A stretch of 64,000 nucleotides of DNA from Kordiimonas sp. SCSIO 12603 (GCF_024398035.1 NZ_CP073748.1:425501-489500); one strand, 5' to 3'. Positions 1 through 9,029 are shown, numbered from the stretch's first letter. A program made the numbers and translations. The notes: generated by a model from the letters alone, not told the origin.

Positions 1-55
1 TCAGAAACTGGTTGATGAGCTTGAGATCATGGTACTTCGCTATATCAGCAGTTAA
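1..55 (+). CDS. C-terminal end of an unidentified protein (partial)
   Basis: The window opens inside a reading frame (codons begin at base 2) that ends with TAA at 53-55. Only 17 residues are visible, ending in a leucine-rich stretch (LVDELEIMVLRYISS), too little to name a family. A strong intrinsic terminator follows within four bases, which supports this being the true end of a plus-strand gene rather than a chance frame. Confidence 0.55.
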   Translation, partial: QKLVDELEIMVLRYISS

Positions 56-58
56 AGG

Positions 59-84
59 AAGGCGCCCTGAGGCGCCTTTTCTTT
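59..84 (+). terminator. Rho-independent terminator
   Basis: A perfect 8-bp stem (AAGGCGCC / GGCGCCTT, 59-66 with 71-78) with a CTGA loop is followed by a T-rich run. It terminates the plus-strand gene that enters from the left. Its T tract reaches almost to the stop codon of the convergent permease gene. Confidence 0.85.
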
Positions 85-89
85 TATTT

Positions 90-992
90 TCAAAAGAATA
101 GAAAAGCTGCATAGCCTGCTATTATCGCCATTGAAAAGATCACTGTTACAAAAGCTATCAGCAGCTTGGAGGTGAAAAGCGACCTGAGAAGAATGAGTTC
201 AGTCAAACTTGCACCAGCACTCCCGATAATAAGTGACAGAATGGTGCCAGCACCTACCCCTTTTGAAAGTAGCGCACCAGCAAGAGGAATTACCGCTTCA
301 GCCCGAATATAAAGCGGTACACCGATAACAGCGGCAACCGGAATAGCGAGCGGGTTATCAGCGCTGGCATACTTGCTTACAAGCTCTGTTGGCATATACC
401 CGTAAATCACACTACCTATCGCAATACCTGTTAGAAGATACGGCAAAACCCCAACAAAATCCTTCCAGGCATCTTTCCAAACACCCGCATACTTGCCTTT
501 GGTCTTTACGGCATCACCACAATTTGTTGCTCCACATGCCATTTTCTCCTCTGCTTCTACCGGGCGAATAAACCGGCTGAAATTCAAGGCTTCCAGAAGC
601 CAACCAGCAAATAGAGACACAAGAAGCGCCGCAAGCACATAGGTGAGCGTGAGAGATGCGCCAAAAGTTGCTGCAAGCAGTACAACAATAACCGGATTAA
701 GAAGCGGAGAAGCAAAAAGGAATACCATCATAGGCCCAAAACCAGCCTTGGCACGGATCAAACCTTTGAGCATGGGGATAGTCGAGCAACTACAGAAGGG
801 TGTGATAGCACCGAGACCTGCCGCAATGAAATAACCATACCTGCTATGGCCGCTTAAAAGGCTTTCAATGCGTTCAGATGGAATATGTCGCTGCAAAACA
901 CCCACGAGCATACTGATACCAAGAAACAAAACTGATAGTTCCACGGCCAGAAACAAAAACATGTCCAATACGTCATACATTTGCTGGGACAT
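90..992 (-). CDS. ArsP/DUF318-type permease
   Basis: This 300-residue integral membrane protein has about eight hydrophobic segments. Its hallmark PFCSCSTIPM motif (about residues 65-74) and a second similar half are typical of the DUF318/UPF0718 permease family, which includes the organoarsenical exporter ArsP. A hydrophilic central loop with CGATNC lies near residues 152-157. The ATG at 992 has a good GGAG ribosome site. The gene is divergent from an ArsR regulator across palindromic operators, so efflux of a metal(loid) or organometalloid is the likely job. The actual substrate is not determinable from sequence. The cysteines of the first motif could bind thiophilic ligands (inference). 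Confidence 0.8.
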   Translation of the reverse strand: MSQQMYDVLDMFLFLAVELSVLFLGISMLVGVLQRHIPSERIESLLSGHSRYGYFIAAGLGAITPFCSCSTIPMLKGLIRAKAGFGPMMVFLFASPLLNPVIVVLLAATFGASLTLTYVLAALLVSLFAGWLLEALNFSRFIRPVEAEEKMACGATNCGDAVKTKGKYAGVWKDAWKDFVGVLPYLLTGIAIGSVIYGYMPTELVSKYASADNPLAIPVAAVIGVPLYIRAEAVIPLAGALLSKGVGAGTILSLIIGSAGASLTELILLRSLFTSKLLIAFVTVIFSMAIIAGYAAFLFF

Positions 993-1003
993 TTTAAACT
1001 CCT

Positions 1004-1087
1004 ATATTTCTAGAAATATCGAAATAATGATTAGCTATATTGATTTCAAGAGCTATGTCAATTATATTTCCATAAACTTCGAAATAT
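1004..1087. promoter_or_regulatory. Palindromic operators of the ArsR/permease divergon
   Basis: The 111-bp gap between permease and regulator holds a perfect 16-bp palindrome (1004-1019, ATATTTCT/AGAAATAT) next to the permease start. A second inverted repeat, ATATTTC-N10-GAAATAT (1064-1070 and 1081-1087), lies next to the regulator start. Further GAAAT/ATTTC half-sites fill the gap. AT-rich inverted repeats of this form are the usual binding sites of ArsR/SmtB repressors, so the downstream regulator probably controls both genes. Binding itself is inferred. Confidence 0.65.
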
Positions 1088-1103
1088 TATCGAGTAGATC
1101 ACA

Positions 1104-1409
1104 ATGATGGATGACAGTAATGTAGCGGCGAGCCTCGCTGAACTTGGCAATATACACCGACTTTCAATCTTCCGCTTTCTCGTGAAAGCTGGCCATGAGG
1201 GTGCACCTGTAGGCGATATTCAAAAGGCGCTGGAAATCCCAAACTCTACCCTTTCCCATCATCTGAGCCGTATGGCAAAGGTAGGATTAATCACTCAAAA
1301 CAAGAAAAGCCGCACAATCTTCTGCCTACCAAACTTTGAGCATTTAGAAGGGCTTATCAGTTTTTTGCAGGAAGAATGCTGTATGGGACATGAAAAAAGC
1401 GCCAGCTGA
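1104..1409 (+). CDS. ArsR/SmtB-family transcriptional regulator
   Basis: This is a 101-residue winged-helix protein. The recognition-helix region carries STLSHHLSRMAKVGLI (about residues 48-63), diagnostic of ArsR repressors, which leave DNA when they bind metal(loid)s. Candidate ligand cysteines are C74 in the wing and the adjacent pair C92-C93 near the C-terminus. A terminal cysteine pair is common in ArsIII-sensing ArsR proteins of proteobacteria. Two in-frame ATGs (1104, 1107) are possible starts. It is divergent from the permease and likely autoregulates through the palindromes between them. The inducer is not known. Confidence 0.9.
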   Translation: MMDDSNVAASLAELGNIHRLSIFRFLVKAGHEGAPVGDIQKALEIPNSTLSHHLSRMAKVGLITQNKKSRTIFCLPNFEHLEGLISFLQEECCMGHEKSAS

Positions 1410-1424
1410 TAAGCTGACGCTTTT
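1395..1424 (+). terminator. Terminator overlapping the arsR-type gene stop
   Basis: A 13-bp stem with one mismatch (AAAAGCGCCAGCT at 1395-1407, AGCTGACGCTTTT at 1412-1424) encloses the stop codon of the regulator and ends in TTTT. The mirror A-run means it could also serve the convergent dnaJ. Confidence 0.75.
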
Positions 1425-1449
1425 ATTATCTCTGTAAATGTACCGAAAT

Positions 1450-2595
1450 CTATTCGGTCAGGTCTTCCCAGAAATCCTTAACTTTTGAGAAGAAACCTTC
1501 AGAACGTGGTGAAACATTATCTCCACCTTCTGCGGCAAACTCTTCCAACAACTCACGCTGACGTTTGGTAAGGTTCACTGGTGTTTCCACACTGGTTTCG
1601 ATGATCATATCACCAACATAGCCGCCATTTAGCTCAGGCATACCCTTGCCGCGCAAGCGGAACTGACGGCCCGATTGTGTGCCTTCAGGAATTTTGATCC
1701 GAGCACGTTTACCTTCAATCGTTGGTACTTCAATCTGCCCACCAAGTGTAGCGGTAGACATCGGAATTGGTACCTGACAGAAGAGCAAATCACCATCACG
1801 CTTGAAAATTGGATGCGGTTTGATGGAAAGGAAGATATAGAGATCACCCGCCGGCGCACCGCGCTGGCCTGCTTCACCCTCGCCTGCAAGGCGAATACGT
1901 GTGCCCTCTTCAACGCCTTTAGGGATTTTCACCTGAAGGGTTTTTTCCTTATTTACCCGGCCCGCACCGCGACATGATTTACATGGGTTCTTGATAACAC
2001 GGCCAGTACCCTGACAGGTATGACAAGCACGTTCCACCATAAAGAAACCCTGGTTCGCACGCACTTTACCGTGCCCACCACAAGTACCACATACCTCTGG
2101 GCTTGACCCCGGTTCGGCACCAGAACCACCACACGGATCACAGGCAACAGATGTTGGTACGGTGATTTTATCTGTTTTACCGCCAAATGCATCCTCAAGG
2201 CTGATTTCCATGTTGAAGCGCATATCATTGCCGCGCGCCGGGCCACCACGACCACCACGCTGCCTGCGGCCACCACCGCCCATGAAATCACCAAAAAACT
2301 CTTCAAATACATCAGAGAAATCAAAACCAGCACCGCCGTGGCCACCCTGGCCACCACCGCCCATACCATTTTCAAAAGCAGCATGCCCGTAACGATCGTA
2401 CGCAGCCCGTTTTTCAGGGTCTTTGAGTACGTCGTAGGCTTCGCCCATCTCTTTGAATTTTTTCTCTGCTTCCGCATCACCCGGGTTTTTATCCGGATGG
2501 TATTTCATCGCTGCTTTACGGAACGCTTTTTTAAGCGTGTTCTCGTCAGCGTCTTTTGAAACACCTAAAAGCTCGTAATAATCTTGTTTTGACAT
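1450..2595 (-). CDS. dnaJ: Chaperone protein DnaJ
   Basis: This is the Hsp40 co-chaperone that delivers clients to DnaK and stimulates its ATPase. It has an N-terminal J domain with the HPD tripeptide (KYHPDKNPG), then a Gly/Phe-rich linker with GGGG runs, then four CxxCxGxG zinc motifs ([32 protein letters not shown]), then the C-terminal substrate domain. At 381 aa it has the normal length. I chose the ATG at 2595 because an AAGGG ribosome site sits 7 bases upstream; an in-frame TTG lies just before it. It is downstream of dnaK on the same strand, with a hairpin terminator between the two genes. Confidence 0.98.
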   Translation of the reverse strand: MSKQDYYELLGVSKDADENTLKKAFRKAAMKYHPDKNPGDAEAEKKFKEMGEAYDVLKDPEKRAAYDRYGHAAFENGMGGGGQGGHGGAGFDFSDVFEEFFGDFMGGGGRRQRGGRGGPARGNDMRFNMEISLEDAFGGKTDKITVPTSVACDPCGGSGAEPGSSPEVCGTCGGHGKVRANQGFFMVERACHTCQGTGRVIKNPCKSCRGAGRVNKEKTLQVKIPKGVEEGTRIRLAGEGEAGQRGAPAGDLYIFLSIKPHPIFKRDGDLLFCQVPIPMSTATLGGQIEVPTIEGKRARIKIPEGTQSGRQFRLRGKGMPELNGGYVGDMIIETSVETPVNLTKRQRELLEEFAAEGGDNVSPRSEGFFSKVKDFWEDLTE

Positions 2596-2626
2596 CAAGC
2601 TACCCTTTAGCTTTCACATCCAGTCA

Positions 2627-2661
2627 AAATAAAGAGCTGCCCCCTGTGTTGGAGGCAGCTC
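2627..2661 (-). terminator. Intercistronic dnaK-dnaJ terminator/attenuator
   Basis: A perfect 8-bp stem (GAGCTGCC/GGCAGCTC, 2634-2641 with 2654-2661) with a 12-base loop is followed on the minus strand by TTTATTTT. It lies between dnaK and dnaJ, so it should reduce dnaJ transcription relative to dnaK or stabilise the dnaK transcript end. Confidence 0.75.
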
Positions 2662-2689
2662 CCTATATGTTTGACGTTAGGCAGCTGCC

Positions 2690-4621
2690 TTATTTCTTGT
2701 CGTTTTCGTCAACTTCTTCGAAGTCAACGTCTACAACATCATCACCTTCGTCTGCTTCCGCAGCTTTGGCAGCAGCATCTGCTTGTTGTGCGTCTGTCGC
2801 ACCTTCAGCATCTGCCTGGCTAGCTTTATAGATTTCTTCACCAAGCTTCATTGAAGCCTGTGTAAGTGCTTCAGTTTTAGCTTTGATGTCTTCAAGGTCA
2901 TCACCTTCAAGTGCTGTTCTTAGTTCAGCAATTGCAGCTTCGATGCCTTTTTTATCTTCTTCGCCAATTTTATCGCCATGTTCAGCAAGGTTTTTCTCAA
3001 CCGAGTGAATCATTGCTTCACCCTGGTTTTTCGCTTCTACAGCTTCCTTGCGGGCTTTATCCGCATCAGCATTTGCTTCAGCATCTTTCACCATCGCATC
3101 GATATCAGCATCAGATAGACCACCAGATGCCTGAATACGGATCTGCTGTTCTTTACCTGTACCTTTATCTTTCGCGGATACATTCACGATACCGTTGGCA
3201 TCAATATCAAAACCAACTTCAATCTGTGGCACACCGCGCGGTGCTGGTGGAATACCAACAAGATCGAACTGACCAAGCATTTTGTTATCTGCAGCCATCT
3301 CGCGCTCACCCTGGAATACGCGGATAGTTACAGCACCCTGGTTATCTTCAGCTGTTGAGAATACCTGAGATTTCTTGGTTGGAATTGTTGTGTTACGGTC
3401 GATCAAACGAGTGAACACACCACCAAGTGTTTCAATACCAAGTGAAAGCGGTGTTACATCAAGAAGAAGAACGTCTTTCACATCGCCCTGAAGTACACCA
3501 GCCTGAATAGCAGCACCCATTGCCACAACTTCATCAGGGTTCACACCTTTGTGTGGCTCACGGCCAAAGAACTCTTTAACCACTTCCTGAATTTTAGGCA
3601 TACGTGTCTGACCACCAACGAGAACAACATCGTTAATCTCGCCTGCTGAAATACCAGCATCCTTAAGCGCTTTCTTACAAGGCTCAAGTGTACGCTGAAC
3701 AAGATCAGCAACAAGGCTTTCAAGCTTCGCACGTGTCAGCTTAAGCTGAAGGTGCTTCGGACCAGAAGCATCAGCTGTGATAAACGGCAGGTTCACTTCT
3801 GTCTGAGAAGAAGAAGAAAGCTCAATCTTCGCTTTCTCTGCAGCTTCTTTCAGGCGCTGAAGTGCCATTTTGTCGTTGCGAAGATCAACAGTGTTTTCCT
3901 TCTGGAATTCATCTGCCAGATATTCAACAAGACGCATGTCGAAATCTTCACCACCAAGGAACGTATCACCATTTGTGGATTTTACTTCGAATACACCATC
4001 ACCAATTTCAAGGATGGATACATCGAATGTACCACCACCAAGGTCAAATACAGCGATTGTGTGACCGTCTTCTTTCTCAAGGCCATAAGCAAGCGCAGCT
4101 GCTGTTGGCTCGTTGATAATGCGGAGAACTTCAAGACCAGCGATTTTACCGGCATCTTTTGTTGCCTGACGCTGAGCATCGTTGAAGTAAGCAGGAACTG
4201 TAATAACAGCCTGATCTACATCTTCACCAAGGTAGCTCTCTGCTGTTTCCTTCATCTTCTGAAGGATCATTGCAGAAACCTGACTTGGAGAGAATTTATC
4301 GCCTTTTGCTTCTACCCACGCGTCACCGTTATCAGCTTTAACGATCTCATAAGGAACCATGTCCTTATCTTTTTGCGTTGTTGGATCATCAAAAGTGCGA
4401 CCAATAAGACGCTTAATAGCGAAGAGTGTATCACCCGGATTTGTCACTGCCTGGCGTTTAGCTGCCTGACCAACGAGGCGCTCGCCTTCATCTGTAAAAC
4501 CAACGATAGAAGGTGTAGTACGTGCACCTTCAGAGTTTTCAACTACTTTTGGCTTAGACCCGTCCATAATGGATACACAGGAGTTTGTTGTACCCAGATC
4601 GATACCAATTACTTTACCCAT
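2690..4621 (-). CDS. dnaK: Chaperone protein DnaK (Hsp70)
   Basis: This ATP-dependent Hsp70 chaperone has 643 aa. The N-terminal ATPase shows the phosphate-1 motif [11 protein letters not shown] at residues 4-14, and the actin-like signature [10 protein letters not shown]-type segment (here [12 protein letters not shown]) follows. Then come the substrate-binding beta domain and an acidic C-terminal lid ending in EEVDENDKK, the EEVD-like tail that contacts partners. The start is the ATG at 4621, preceded by GAGG seven bases upstream; a slightly earlier in-frame ATG overlaps that ribosome site and is unlikely. It leads a dnaK-dnaJ transcription unit, and a heat-shock-type promoter is visible upstream. 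Confidence 0.99.
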   Translation of the reverse strand: MGKVIGIDLGTTNSCVSIMDGSKPKVVENSEGARTTPSIVGFTDEGERLVGQAAKRQAVTNPGDTLFAIKRLIGRTFDDPTTQKDKDMVPYEIVKADNGDAWVEAKGDKFSPSQVSAMILQKMKETAESYLGEDVDQAVITVPAYFNDAQRQATKDAGKIAGLEVLRIINEPTAAALAYGLEKEDGHTIAVFDLGGGTFDVSILEIGDGVFEVKSTNGDTFLGGEDFDMRLVEYLADEFQKENTVDLRNDKMALQRLKEAAEKAKIELSSSSQTEVNLPFITADASGPKHLQLKLTRAKLESLVADLVQRTLEPCKKALKDAGISAGEINDVVLVGGQTRMPKIQEVVKEFFGREPHKGVNPDEVVAMGAAIQAGVLQGDVKDVLLLDVTPLSLGIETLGGVFTRLIDRNTTIPTKKSQVFSTAEDNQGAVTIRVFQGEREMAADNKMLGQFDLVGIPPAPRGVPQIEVGFDIDANGIVNVSAKDKGTGKEQQIRIQASGGLSDADIDAMVKDAEANADADKARKEAVEAKNQGEAMIHSVEKNLAEHGDKIGEEDKKGIEAAIAELRTALEGDDLEDIKAKTEALTQASMKLGEEIYKASQADAEGATDAQQADAAAKAAEADEGDDVVDVDFEEVDENDKK

Positions 4622-4928
4622 TTTATACCTCATCCCGTTATAGCCGACTGCTGAATGGCCTCATGGAGCACCAGAATGCAGCCTCTAGGGCTTAGTTAGA
4701 TTATTGTTAACAATAGAGGTGCGCACAAAGGAACAACCTCTTTCGAAGCCTATATAGGGTTGGCCTGAGCGCCCCGCAAGCCTCAAGGCCAATAAAAAAT
4801 GTAAGTTTTTTGAATTATTCGAGACTAAAAAACCACGGAAAGCTTGAATTTCATGAAATTGAAACTTAGTGATCCTCATAAAGAACGATATATAGCTGGC
4901 TTTACCAGCTTCAGCAGTTGAGGAAAAA
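4622..4928. other. Divergent dnaK-lepB intergenic region with structured dnaK leader
   Basis: This 307-base stretch holds no gene that I support. From the predicted dnaK start near 4743 the leader is about 120 nt. It contains a perfect 14-bp palindrome (4702-4715, centred on GTTAAC), a CCTCTA/TAGAGG pair (4682-4687 with 4714-4719) and a competing GAGGT/ACCTC pair nearer the 5' end. On the lepB side there is a short hairpin, AGCTGG-N5-CCAGCT (4894-4910), just before the lepB ribosome site. No clear sigma-70 promoter for lepB was found by eye. Confidence 0.6.
4751..4780 (-). promoter_or_regulatory. Probable RpoH (heat-shock) promoter of dnaK
   Basis: Read on the minus strand, CTTG (complement of 4777-4780) is separated by 18 bases from CCTATATA (complement of 4751-4758). 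This resembles the alphaproteobacterial sigma-32 promoter form (CTTG, 17-18 bases, CCATAT-like). The start would be near 4743, giving a leader of about 120 nt. No CIRCE element was seen here. Confidence 0.55.
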
Positions 4929-5702
4929 ATGACAGAAACCGTATCTCAAGCGGCAGAAAAAAATGCCCCTGAAAAGAAGAATGAAGCCGGATCTCTTTTT
5001 AAAGATATCGTTTCAATCGTTGCTTTCTATTTCATTTTTACCACTTTCGCATGGGGCGCTTTCCATATCCCGTCAGGCAGTATGGAACCAACTCTTGAAG
5101 TTGGTGACCGTATCTTTGTTTCAAAGTTTGCTTACGGATATAACCGTTACAGTTTCCCAATGGACCCGGATTTCATTTCTGAGAACCGCCTGTTTGCCAG
5201 CAACCCTGATCGTGGTGATATTGTCGTATTCGTTCAACCGCACCGTAGTGATGATCATATCATCAAACGGGTAATTGGCATGCCAGGTGACCGCATCCAA
5301 ATGCGAGAAGGCCGCCTTTACATCAACGGTGAGATGGTAGACCGCACATTTATCCGCGATGTAAACTACACCAATTATCAAGGGAATGACCGGCGGGTAA
5401 AAGAATATGAAGAAACACTGCCAGGCGGCGTAAAACACCGAATTTACGAAGCTACTGATCGCGGCCACTATGACAACACACCTGTGTTTGTCGTACCTCA
5501 GGACCATTATTTTATGATGGGTGATAACCGGGATGGCAGCTCGGACAGCCGCAATATTTCAGGCATGGGGCCTGTGCATTCGAAATTTATCGTAGGCGAG
5601 GCAGATATCACCACTTTCAGCCTTTATGATTGTGATCAAGGTAAAGATGTGGGTTGTCTTGGCTTTATTCCTTATGGACGTTTTTTCAATATTATCCGCT
5701 GA
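4929..5702 (+). CDS. lepB: Signal peptidase I (first copy)
   Basis: This membrane serine protease removes signal peptides from exported proteins. It has 257 aa, with one N-terminal membrane helix (about residues 25-44). The nucleophile is in SGSMEPTL (Ser51), the general base is in IIKRVIGMPGD (Lys113), and the conserved GDNRDGSSDSR box lies near residues 197-207. The start has GAGG 6 bases upstream. A second, very similar copy follows directly, so the two arose by tandem duplication. The N-terminal cytoplasmic tails differ while the catalytic parts are nearly the same. Both copies keep all catalytic residues. Confidence 0.97.
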   Translation: MTETVSQAAEKNAPEKKNEAGSLFKDIVSIVAFYFIFTTFAWGAFHIPSGSMEPTLEVGDRIFVSKFAYGYNRYSFPMDPDFISENRLFASNPDRGDIVVFVQPHRSDDHIIKRVIGMPGDRIQMREGRLYINGEMVDRTFIRDVNYTNYQGNDRRVKEYEETLPGGVKHRIYEATDRGHYDNTPVFVVPQDHYFMMGDNRDGSSDSRNISGMGPVHSKFIVGEADITTFSLYDCDQGKDVGCLGFIPYGRFFNIIR

Positions 5703-5868
5703 TAGTCTGAGCCCAACTCTTACAGTTCATCATCATTAGCTGCAGCACACTCACAGGGAGTTTTCTGTTTTTAATGAATGCGTGATTGCAAATACTACCG
5801 CCCACAGTACACTCGCCAACAAAGATGCACTAAGTAATAAGGTGCGGGATGAAAATAAAGGACGGCAG

Positions 5869-6654
5869 ATGACCGATAAACCGGTTGAAATAAAAGAAGA
5901 AAAAGAAGCAGTAGAAGATAAACCCAAAAAGAATGAGCTAGTCGCTCTTCTTAAAGATATCGTTTCCATTATTGCTTTTTACCTTATTTTCACCACCTTC
6001 GCATGGGGTGCCTTCCATATCCCGTCCGGTAGTATGGAACCAACCCTTGAGGTAGGTGATCGGATTTTCGTCTCTAAATTTACTTACGGTTATAACCGCT
6101 ACAGCTATTATTTTGACCCTGATTTTATCTCAGAAGATAAGGTATTTTCAGGAAATCCAGAACGTGGTGATGTTGTTGTTTTCACACTTCCTCACCGTGG
6201 CGGGGATGATTTCATCAAACGTGTCATCGGCCTCCCGGGTGACCGTATCCAAATGCGGGAAGGCCGCCTTTATATTAATGGAAAGATGGTACAACGTACC
6301 TTTATCCGTGATGTGAACTATACCAACTATCAGGGTAGCGACAAAAGGGTAAAAGAGTATGAAGAAATTCTGCCTGGCGGTGTAAAGCACCGTATTTATG
6401 AAGCAACTGACAGGGGCCCTTATGATAACACCCCAGTTTTTGTTGTGCCTCAAGACCATTATTTCATGATGGGTGATAACCGGGATGGCAGCTCGGACAG
6501 CCGCAATATTTCAAATATGGGGCCGATCCACCAGAAATTCATTGTTGGCGAAGCTGATATAACCACTTTCAGCCTTTATGACTGTGATCAGGGTAAAGAT
6601 GTGGGTTGCCTAGGTTTCATCCCATACGGTCGCTTCTTCAATATTATCCATTAG
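5869..6654 (+). CDS. lepB: Signal peptidase I (second, tandem copy)
   Basis: This is a 261-aa paralogue of the preceding gene with the same layout: charged cytoplasmic tail, membrane helix at about residues 30-48, nucleophile Ser55 in SGSMEPTL, Lys117 in FIKRVIGLPGD, then GDNRDGSSDSR. I start it at ATG 5869 because AAAGGA lies 6 bases upstream and it matches the N-terminus of the first copy; a GTG-started extension from 5782 has no supporting ribosome site. A 48-base tract is identical between copies (5514-5561 and 6466-6513), although flanking codons differ. Both should process secretory preproteins; any division of labour is unknown. Confidence 0.95.
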   Translation: MTDKPVEIKEEKEAVEDKPKKNELVALLKDIVSIIAFYLIFTTFAWGAFHIPSGSMEPTLEVGDRIFVSKFTYGYNRYSYYFDPDFISEDKVFSGNPERGDVVVFTLPHRGGDDFIKRVIGLPGDRIQMREGRLYINGKMVQRTFIRDVNYTNYQGSDKRVKEYEEILPGGVKHRIYEATDRGPYDNTPVFVVPQDHYFMMGDNRDGSSDSRNISNMGPIHQKFIVGEADITTFSLYDCDQGKDVGCLGFIPYGRFFNIIH

Positions 6655-6662
6655 ATATCTTT

Positions 6663-6685
6663 GGTAGCGGTGATAAACCGCTACC
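6663..6685. terminator. Hairpin between convergent lepB copy 2 and acyl-CoA synthetase
   Basis: A perfect 9-bp stem GGTAGCGGT/ACCGCTACC with a GATAA loop lies between two convergent genes. Neither side has a good U-run, so it may act as a transcript-end stabiliser rather than a classic terminator. Confidence 0.5.
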
Positions 6686-6714
6686 TATCCATAAAAATCA
6701 CCCACTTTTTATGA

Positions 6715-8253
6715 TCATAGAGAAGGTATCGTTTCCCTAAGCTCAAACTTTTTCACTTTACCCGTTGTGGTACGAGGTAGCTCTTCCATAAAAGTAAGGT
6801 GATTGGGGAACTTAAATTTACCCAACTTACCTTCACAGTAAGCATGAACTTCATCAATATCTAAGCTCATACCGTCTTTGAGTACAACAACCGCACAACC
6901 AGTTTCACCCCAGCGGTCCGACGGCACACCGATAACCGCTACATCTGCGATAGCCTCGAGGCCAAAGAGCACACTTTCTACTTCTGCGGGATATACATTT
7001 TCCCCGCCAGAGATATACATATCTTTAGAACGATCTTCGATGATATACCGTCCACCTTCATCTTGGCGTGCAATATCACCTGATTTGAACCAACCATCCA
7101 CAAACGAGCTTTTATTGGCTTCTTCATTGTTCCAGTAACCAGGGGTGATAGTAGGGCCACGCATCCAGATTTCGCCTACTTCACCTTGCTTCACATCCTT
7201 ACCATCCGGGTCCTTCAGGCACATTTCCGTAAGAAACAATCCCTTGCCTGACGTTCCAATAAATTCAGGGACATCTGATGGTTCAGCAACACAGTTTGAA
7301 GCGGCAGATTCTGTCATGCCGTAGCCATCACAGATAACAAAGCCCTTACTATACCACCATTTTACAAGCTCTCCTGGCACGCTGGCACCGCCTGCGATTG
7401 ATACCACCATACGCGAAAAATCAGTGGTTTCTGCCTTTGGGTTAAACCGCATGTCATTAAGCATGGCTGGCACGAGAATAGTGTGGGTTATACCAAGGTC
7501 CGCACTATCAATGGCATCAAGCACGGCATCAGATGTAAACATTCGCATTACCAGTGTTGTTCCACCAATCCAAAGGGCAGGGAGCGAGGAAATATTTAGC
7601 CCTCCAATATGGAAGAGCGGCATAACAGTAAGCCAGACAGATTCCGCCGTATTCTGTGCCCGCTGCAGCAGGTTAATAGCAGAATAGAAGATCATACCGT
7701 GGGTGATAATCACGCCTTTGGGTTTGCCGGTAGTGCCGGAAGAATACATAAGCATGCATTCTTCACCCAAGGTTTGATATTCTCGTGTAAGAAGAGGTTC
7801 AGAAGATGCAATCGCTTTTTCTAAATCAGTCTCAACACCACCAAGGCCGTCCATCCCCACATAGTGGTTAATATTCACAAGCGGCTTCAGTTCTTCCACC
7901 ACATCAGCAAACATATGATCATAGAAAAGAAGATCAGGCCCCGCATCGTTCACGATATATTCAAGCTCACTGGCTGTAAGCCGGAAATTCAGGGCCAAAG
8001 CGCTGGCACCAATACGCCACGCGGCAAATAGGATATCTAGAATATCGGTAGAGTTCAGGGCCAAAAAGGCAACACGGTCACCTTTAGAAATCCCTCTGGA
8101 TTTCAGATAGGTCGCGAGCTGACCAACCCTGACATTCATTTCAGAATAGGTGAACTGGCGCCCGCTCGCCATATCCATGGTTGCCAATTTGTTTGGTTTG
8201 GTATCAGCGTGATAGGCGATATAATCCTGCGCTATTACATCATGCTTAATCAT
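6715..8253 (-). CDS. Class I adenylate-forming acyl-CoA synthetase
   Basis: This 512-aa enzyme should activate a carboxylic acid with ATP and join it to CoA. The AMP-binding P-loop YSSGTTGKPKGV is near residues 169-180, the A5 motif is DGYGMTESA, the A7/A8 region contains GDIARQDEGGRYIIEDR and SKDMYISGGENVYPAEVE, and the catalytic lysine region is LPRTTTGKVKKFEL. The start is ATG 8253, eight bases after GGGGAG; an in-frame extension upstream has no ribosome site. It resembles fatty- or aryl-acid CoA ligases, but the chain specificity cannot be read. It is on the minus strand, downstream of dnaQ. Confidence 0.9.
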   Translation of the reverse strand: MIKHDVIAQDYIAYHADTKPNKLATMDMASGRQFTYSEMNVRVGQLATYLKSRGISKGDRVAFLALNSTDILDILFAAWRIGASALALNFRLTASELEYIVNDAGPDLLFYDHMFADVVEELKPLVNINHYVGMDGLGGVETDLEKAIASSEPLLTREYQTLGEECMLMYSSGTTGKPKGVIITHGMIFYSAINLLQRAQNTAESVWLTVMPLFHIGGLNISSLPALWIGGTTLVMRMFTSDAVLDAIDSADLGITHTILVPAMLNDMRFNPKAETTDFSRMVVSIAGGASVPGELVKWWYSKGFVICDGYGMTESAASNCVAEPSDVPEFIGTSGKGLFLTEMCLKDPDGKDVKQGEVGEIWMRGPTITPGYWNNEEANKSSFVDGWFKSGDIARQDEGGRYIIEDRSKDMYISGGENVYPAEVESVLFGLEAIADVAVIGVPSDRWGETGCAVVVLKDGMSLDIDEVHAYCEGKLGKFKFPNHLTFMEELPRTTTGKVKKFELRETIPSL

Positions 8254-8359
8254 GATTTTCTCCCCATTACTGGCGCCATTAAGAACGCCCAAATTCCCCA
8301 CCACATGAACTGCAGTGATTATAGGCAGCAAGGAAAAGGGGGAGATACCTGCTGCGTTT

Positions 8360-9025
8360 CTAACTATTCCAGATTGGATCTTTTAAAGATTTAATAAACT
8401 CAGCATGCGCTGTCAAATCCTCTTCACTCACAGGGAAAGTACGCTTTTCACGCTTTTTTTTCTGGATTACAGCGCGGGATGATTTAGCAACAGATAAGTC
8501 CATCCCGCTTTGGCGGCCACCTTCCAGCTCAATATAAACTTCTGCAAGGATTTCAGCATCAAGAAGCGCACCGTGAAGGGTACGGTGAGTATTGTTGATA
8601 GCAAAACGCTTACAAAGCGCATCAAGGCTGTTTGGTGAACCCGGAAATTTGGTCCGGGCAATGGCGAGTGTATCAATAAAGCGCTTTTTGTGAATGATAG
8701 GGCGGCTAGCGTTCTCAAGTTCCCAGTTGATAAATTTCATATCAAACTCGGCGTTGTGCGCCACGAGCACACTATCATCACCGACATATTCAAGAAATTC
8801 ATCCATCACTTCAGTAAATACGGGTTTATCACTGAGAAATTCGGTTGTCAGACCGTGAATTTTCACGGCACTTTCTGGTACTTCACGCTCAGGATTTACA
8901 TATTGGTGCAGATTATTACCGGTGAGCTTTTTATCAACCATCTCAACAAGACCAATTTCAATAAGCCTGTCCCCTGAAAGTGGGTCAAAGCCTGTGGTCT
9001 CTGTATCAAAAATAAGCTCACGCAT
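8360..9025 (-). CDS. dnaQ: DNA polymerase III epsilon subunit (3'-5' exonuclease)
   Basis: This is the proofreading subunit of the replicative polymerase, 221 aa. It has the three DEDDh exonuclease motifs: FDTETTG (residues 6-12), HNAEFDMKF (about 94-102) and HGALLDAEIL (about 151-160). A basic tail, KKKREKR, precedes the C-terminal segment that in the family contacts the polymerase alpha subunit. It is the last gene of the ppsR-maf-aroE-coaE-dnaQ cluster, five bases from coaE, and is probably co-transcribed. This order next to the origin is common in alphaproteobacteria. Confidence 0.96.
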   Translation of the reverse strand: MRELIFDTETTGFDPLSGDRLIEIGLVEMVDKKLTGNNLHQYVNPEREVPESAVKIHGLTTEFLSDKPVFTEVMDEFLEYVGDDSVLVAHNAEFDMKFINWELENASRPIIHKKRFIDTLAIARTKFPGSPNSLDALCKRFAINNTHRTLHGALLDAEILAEVYIELEGGRQSGMDLSVAKSSRAVIQKKKREKRTFPVSEEDLTAHAEFIKSLKDPIWNS

Positions 9026-9029
9026 AGTT

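Noticed and set aside
3752-4654. A 300-codon open frame on the plus strand antisense to dnaK
   Set aside because: It lies wholly within dnaK, has a composition unlike real proteins (many Cys, His, Ile and Phe) and no ribosome site; it is a mirror of the strong codon bias of dnaK.
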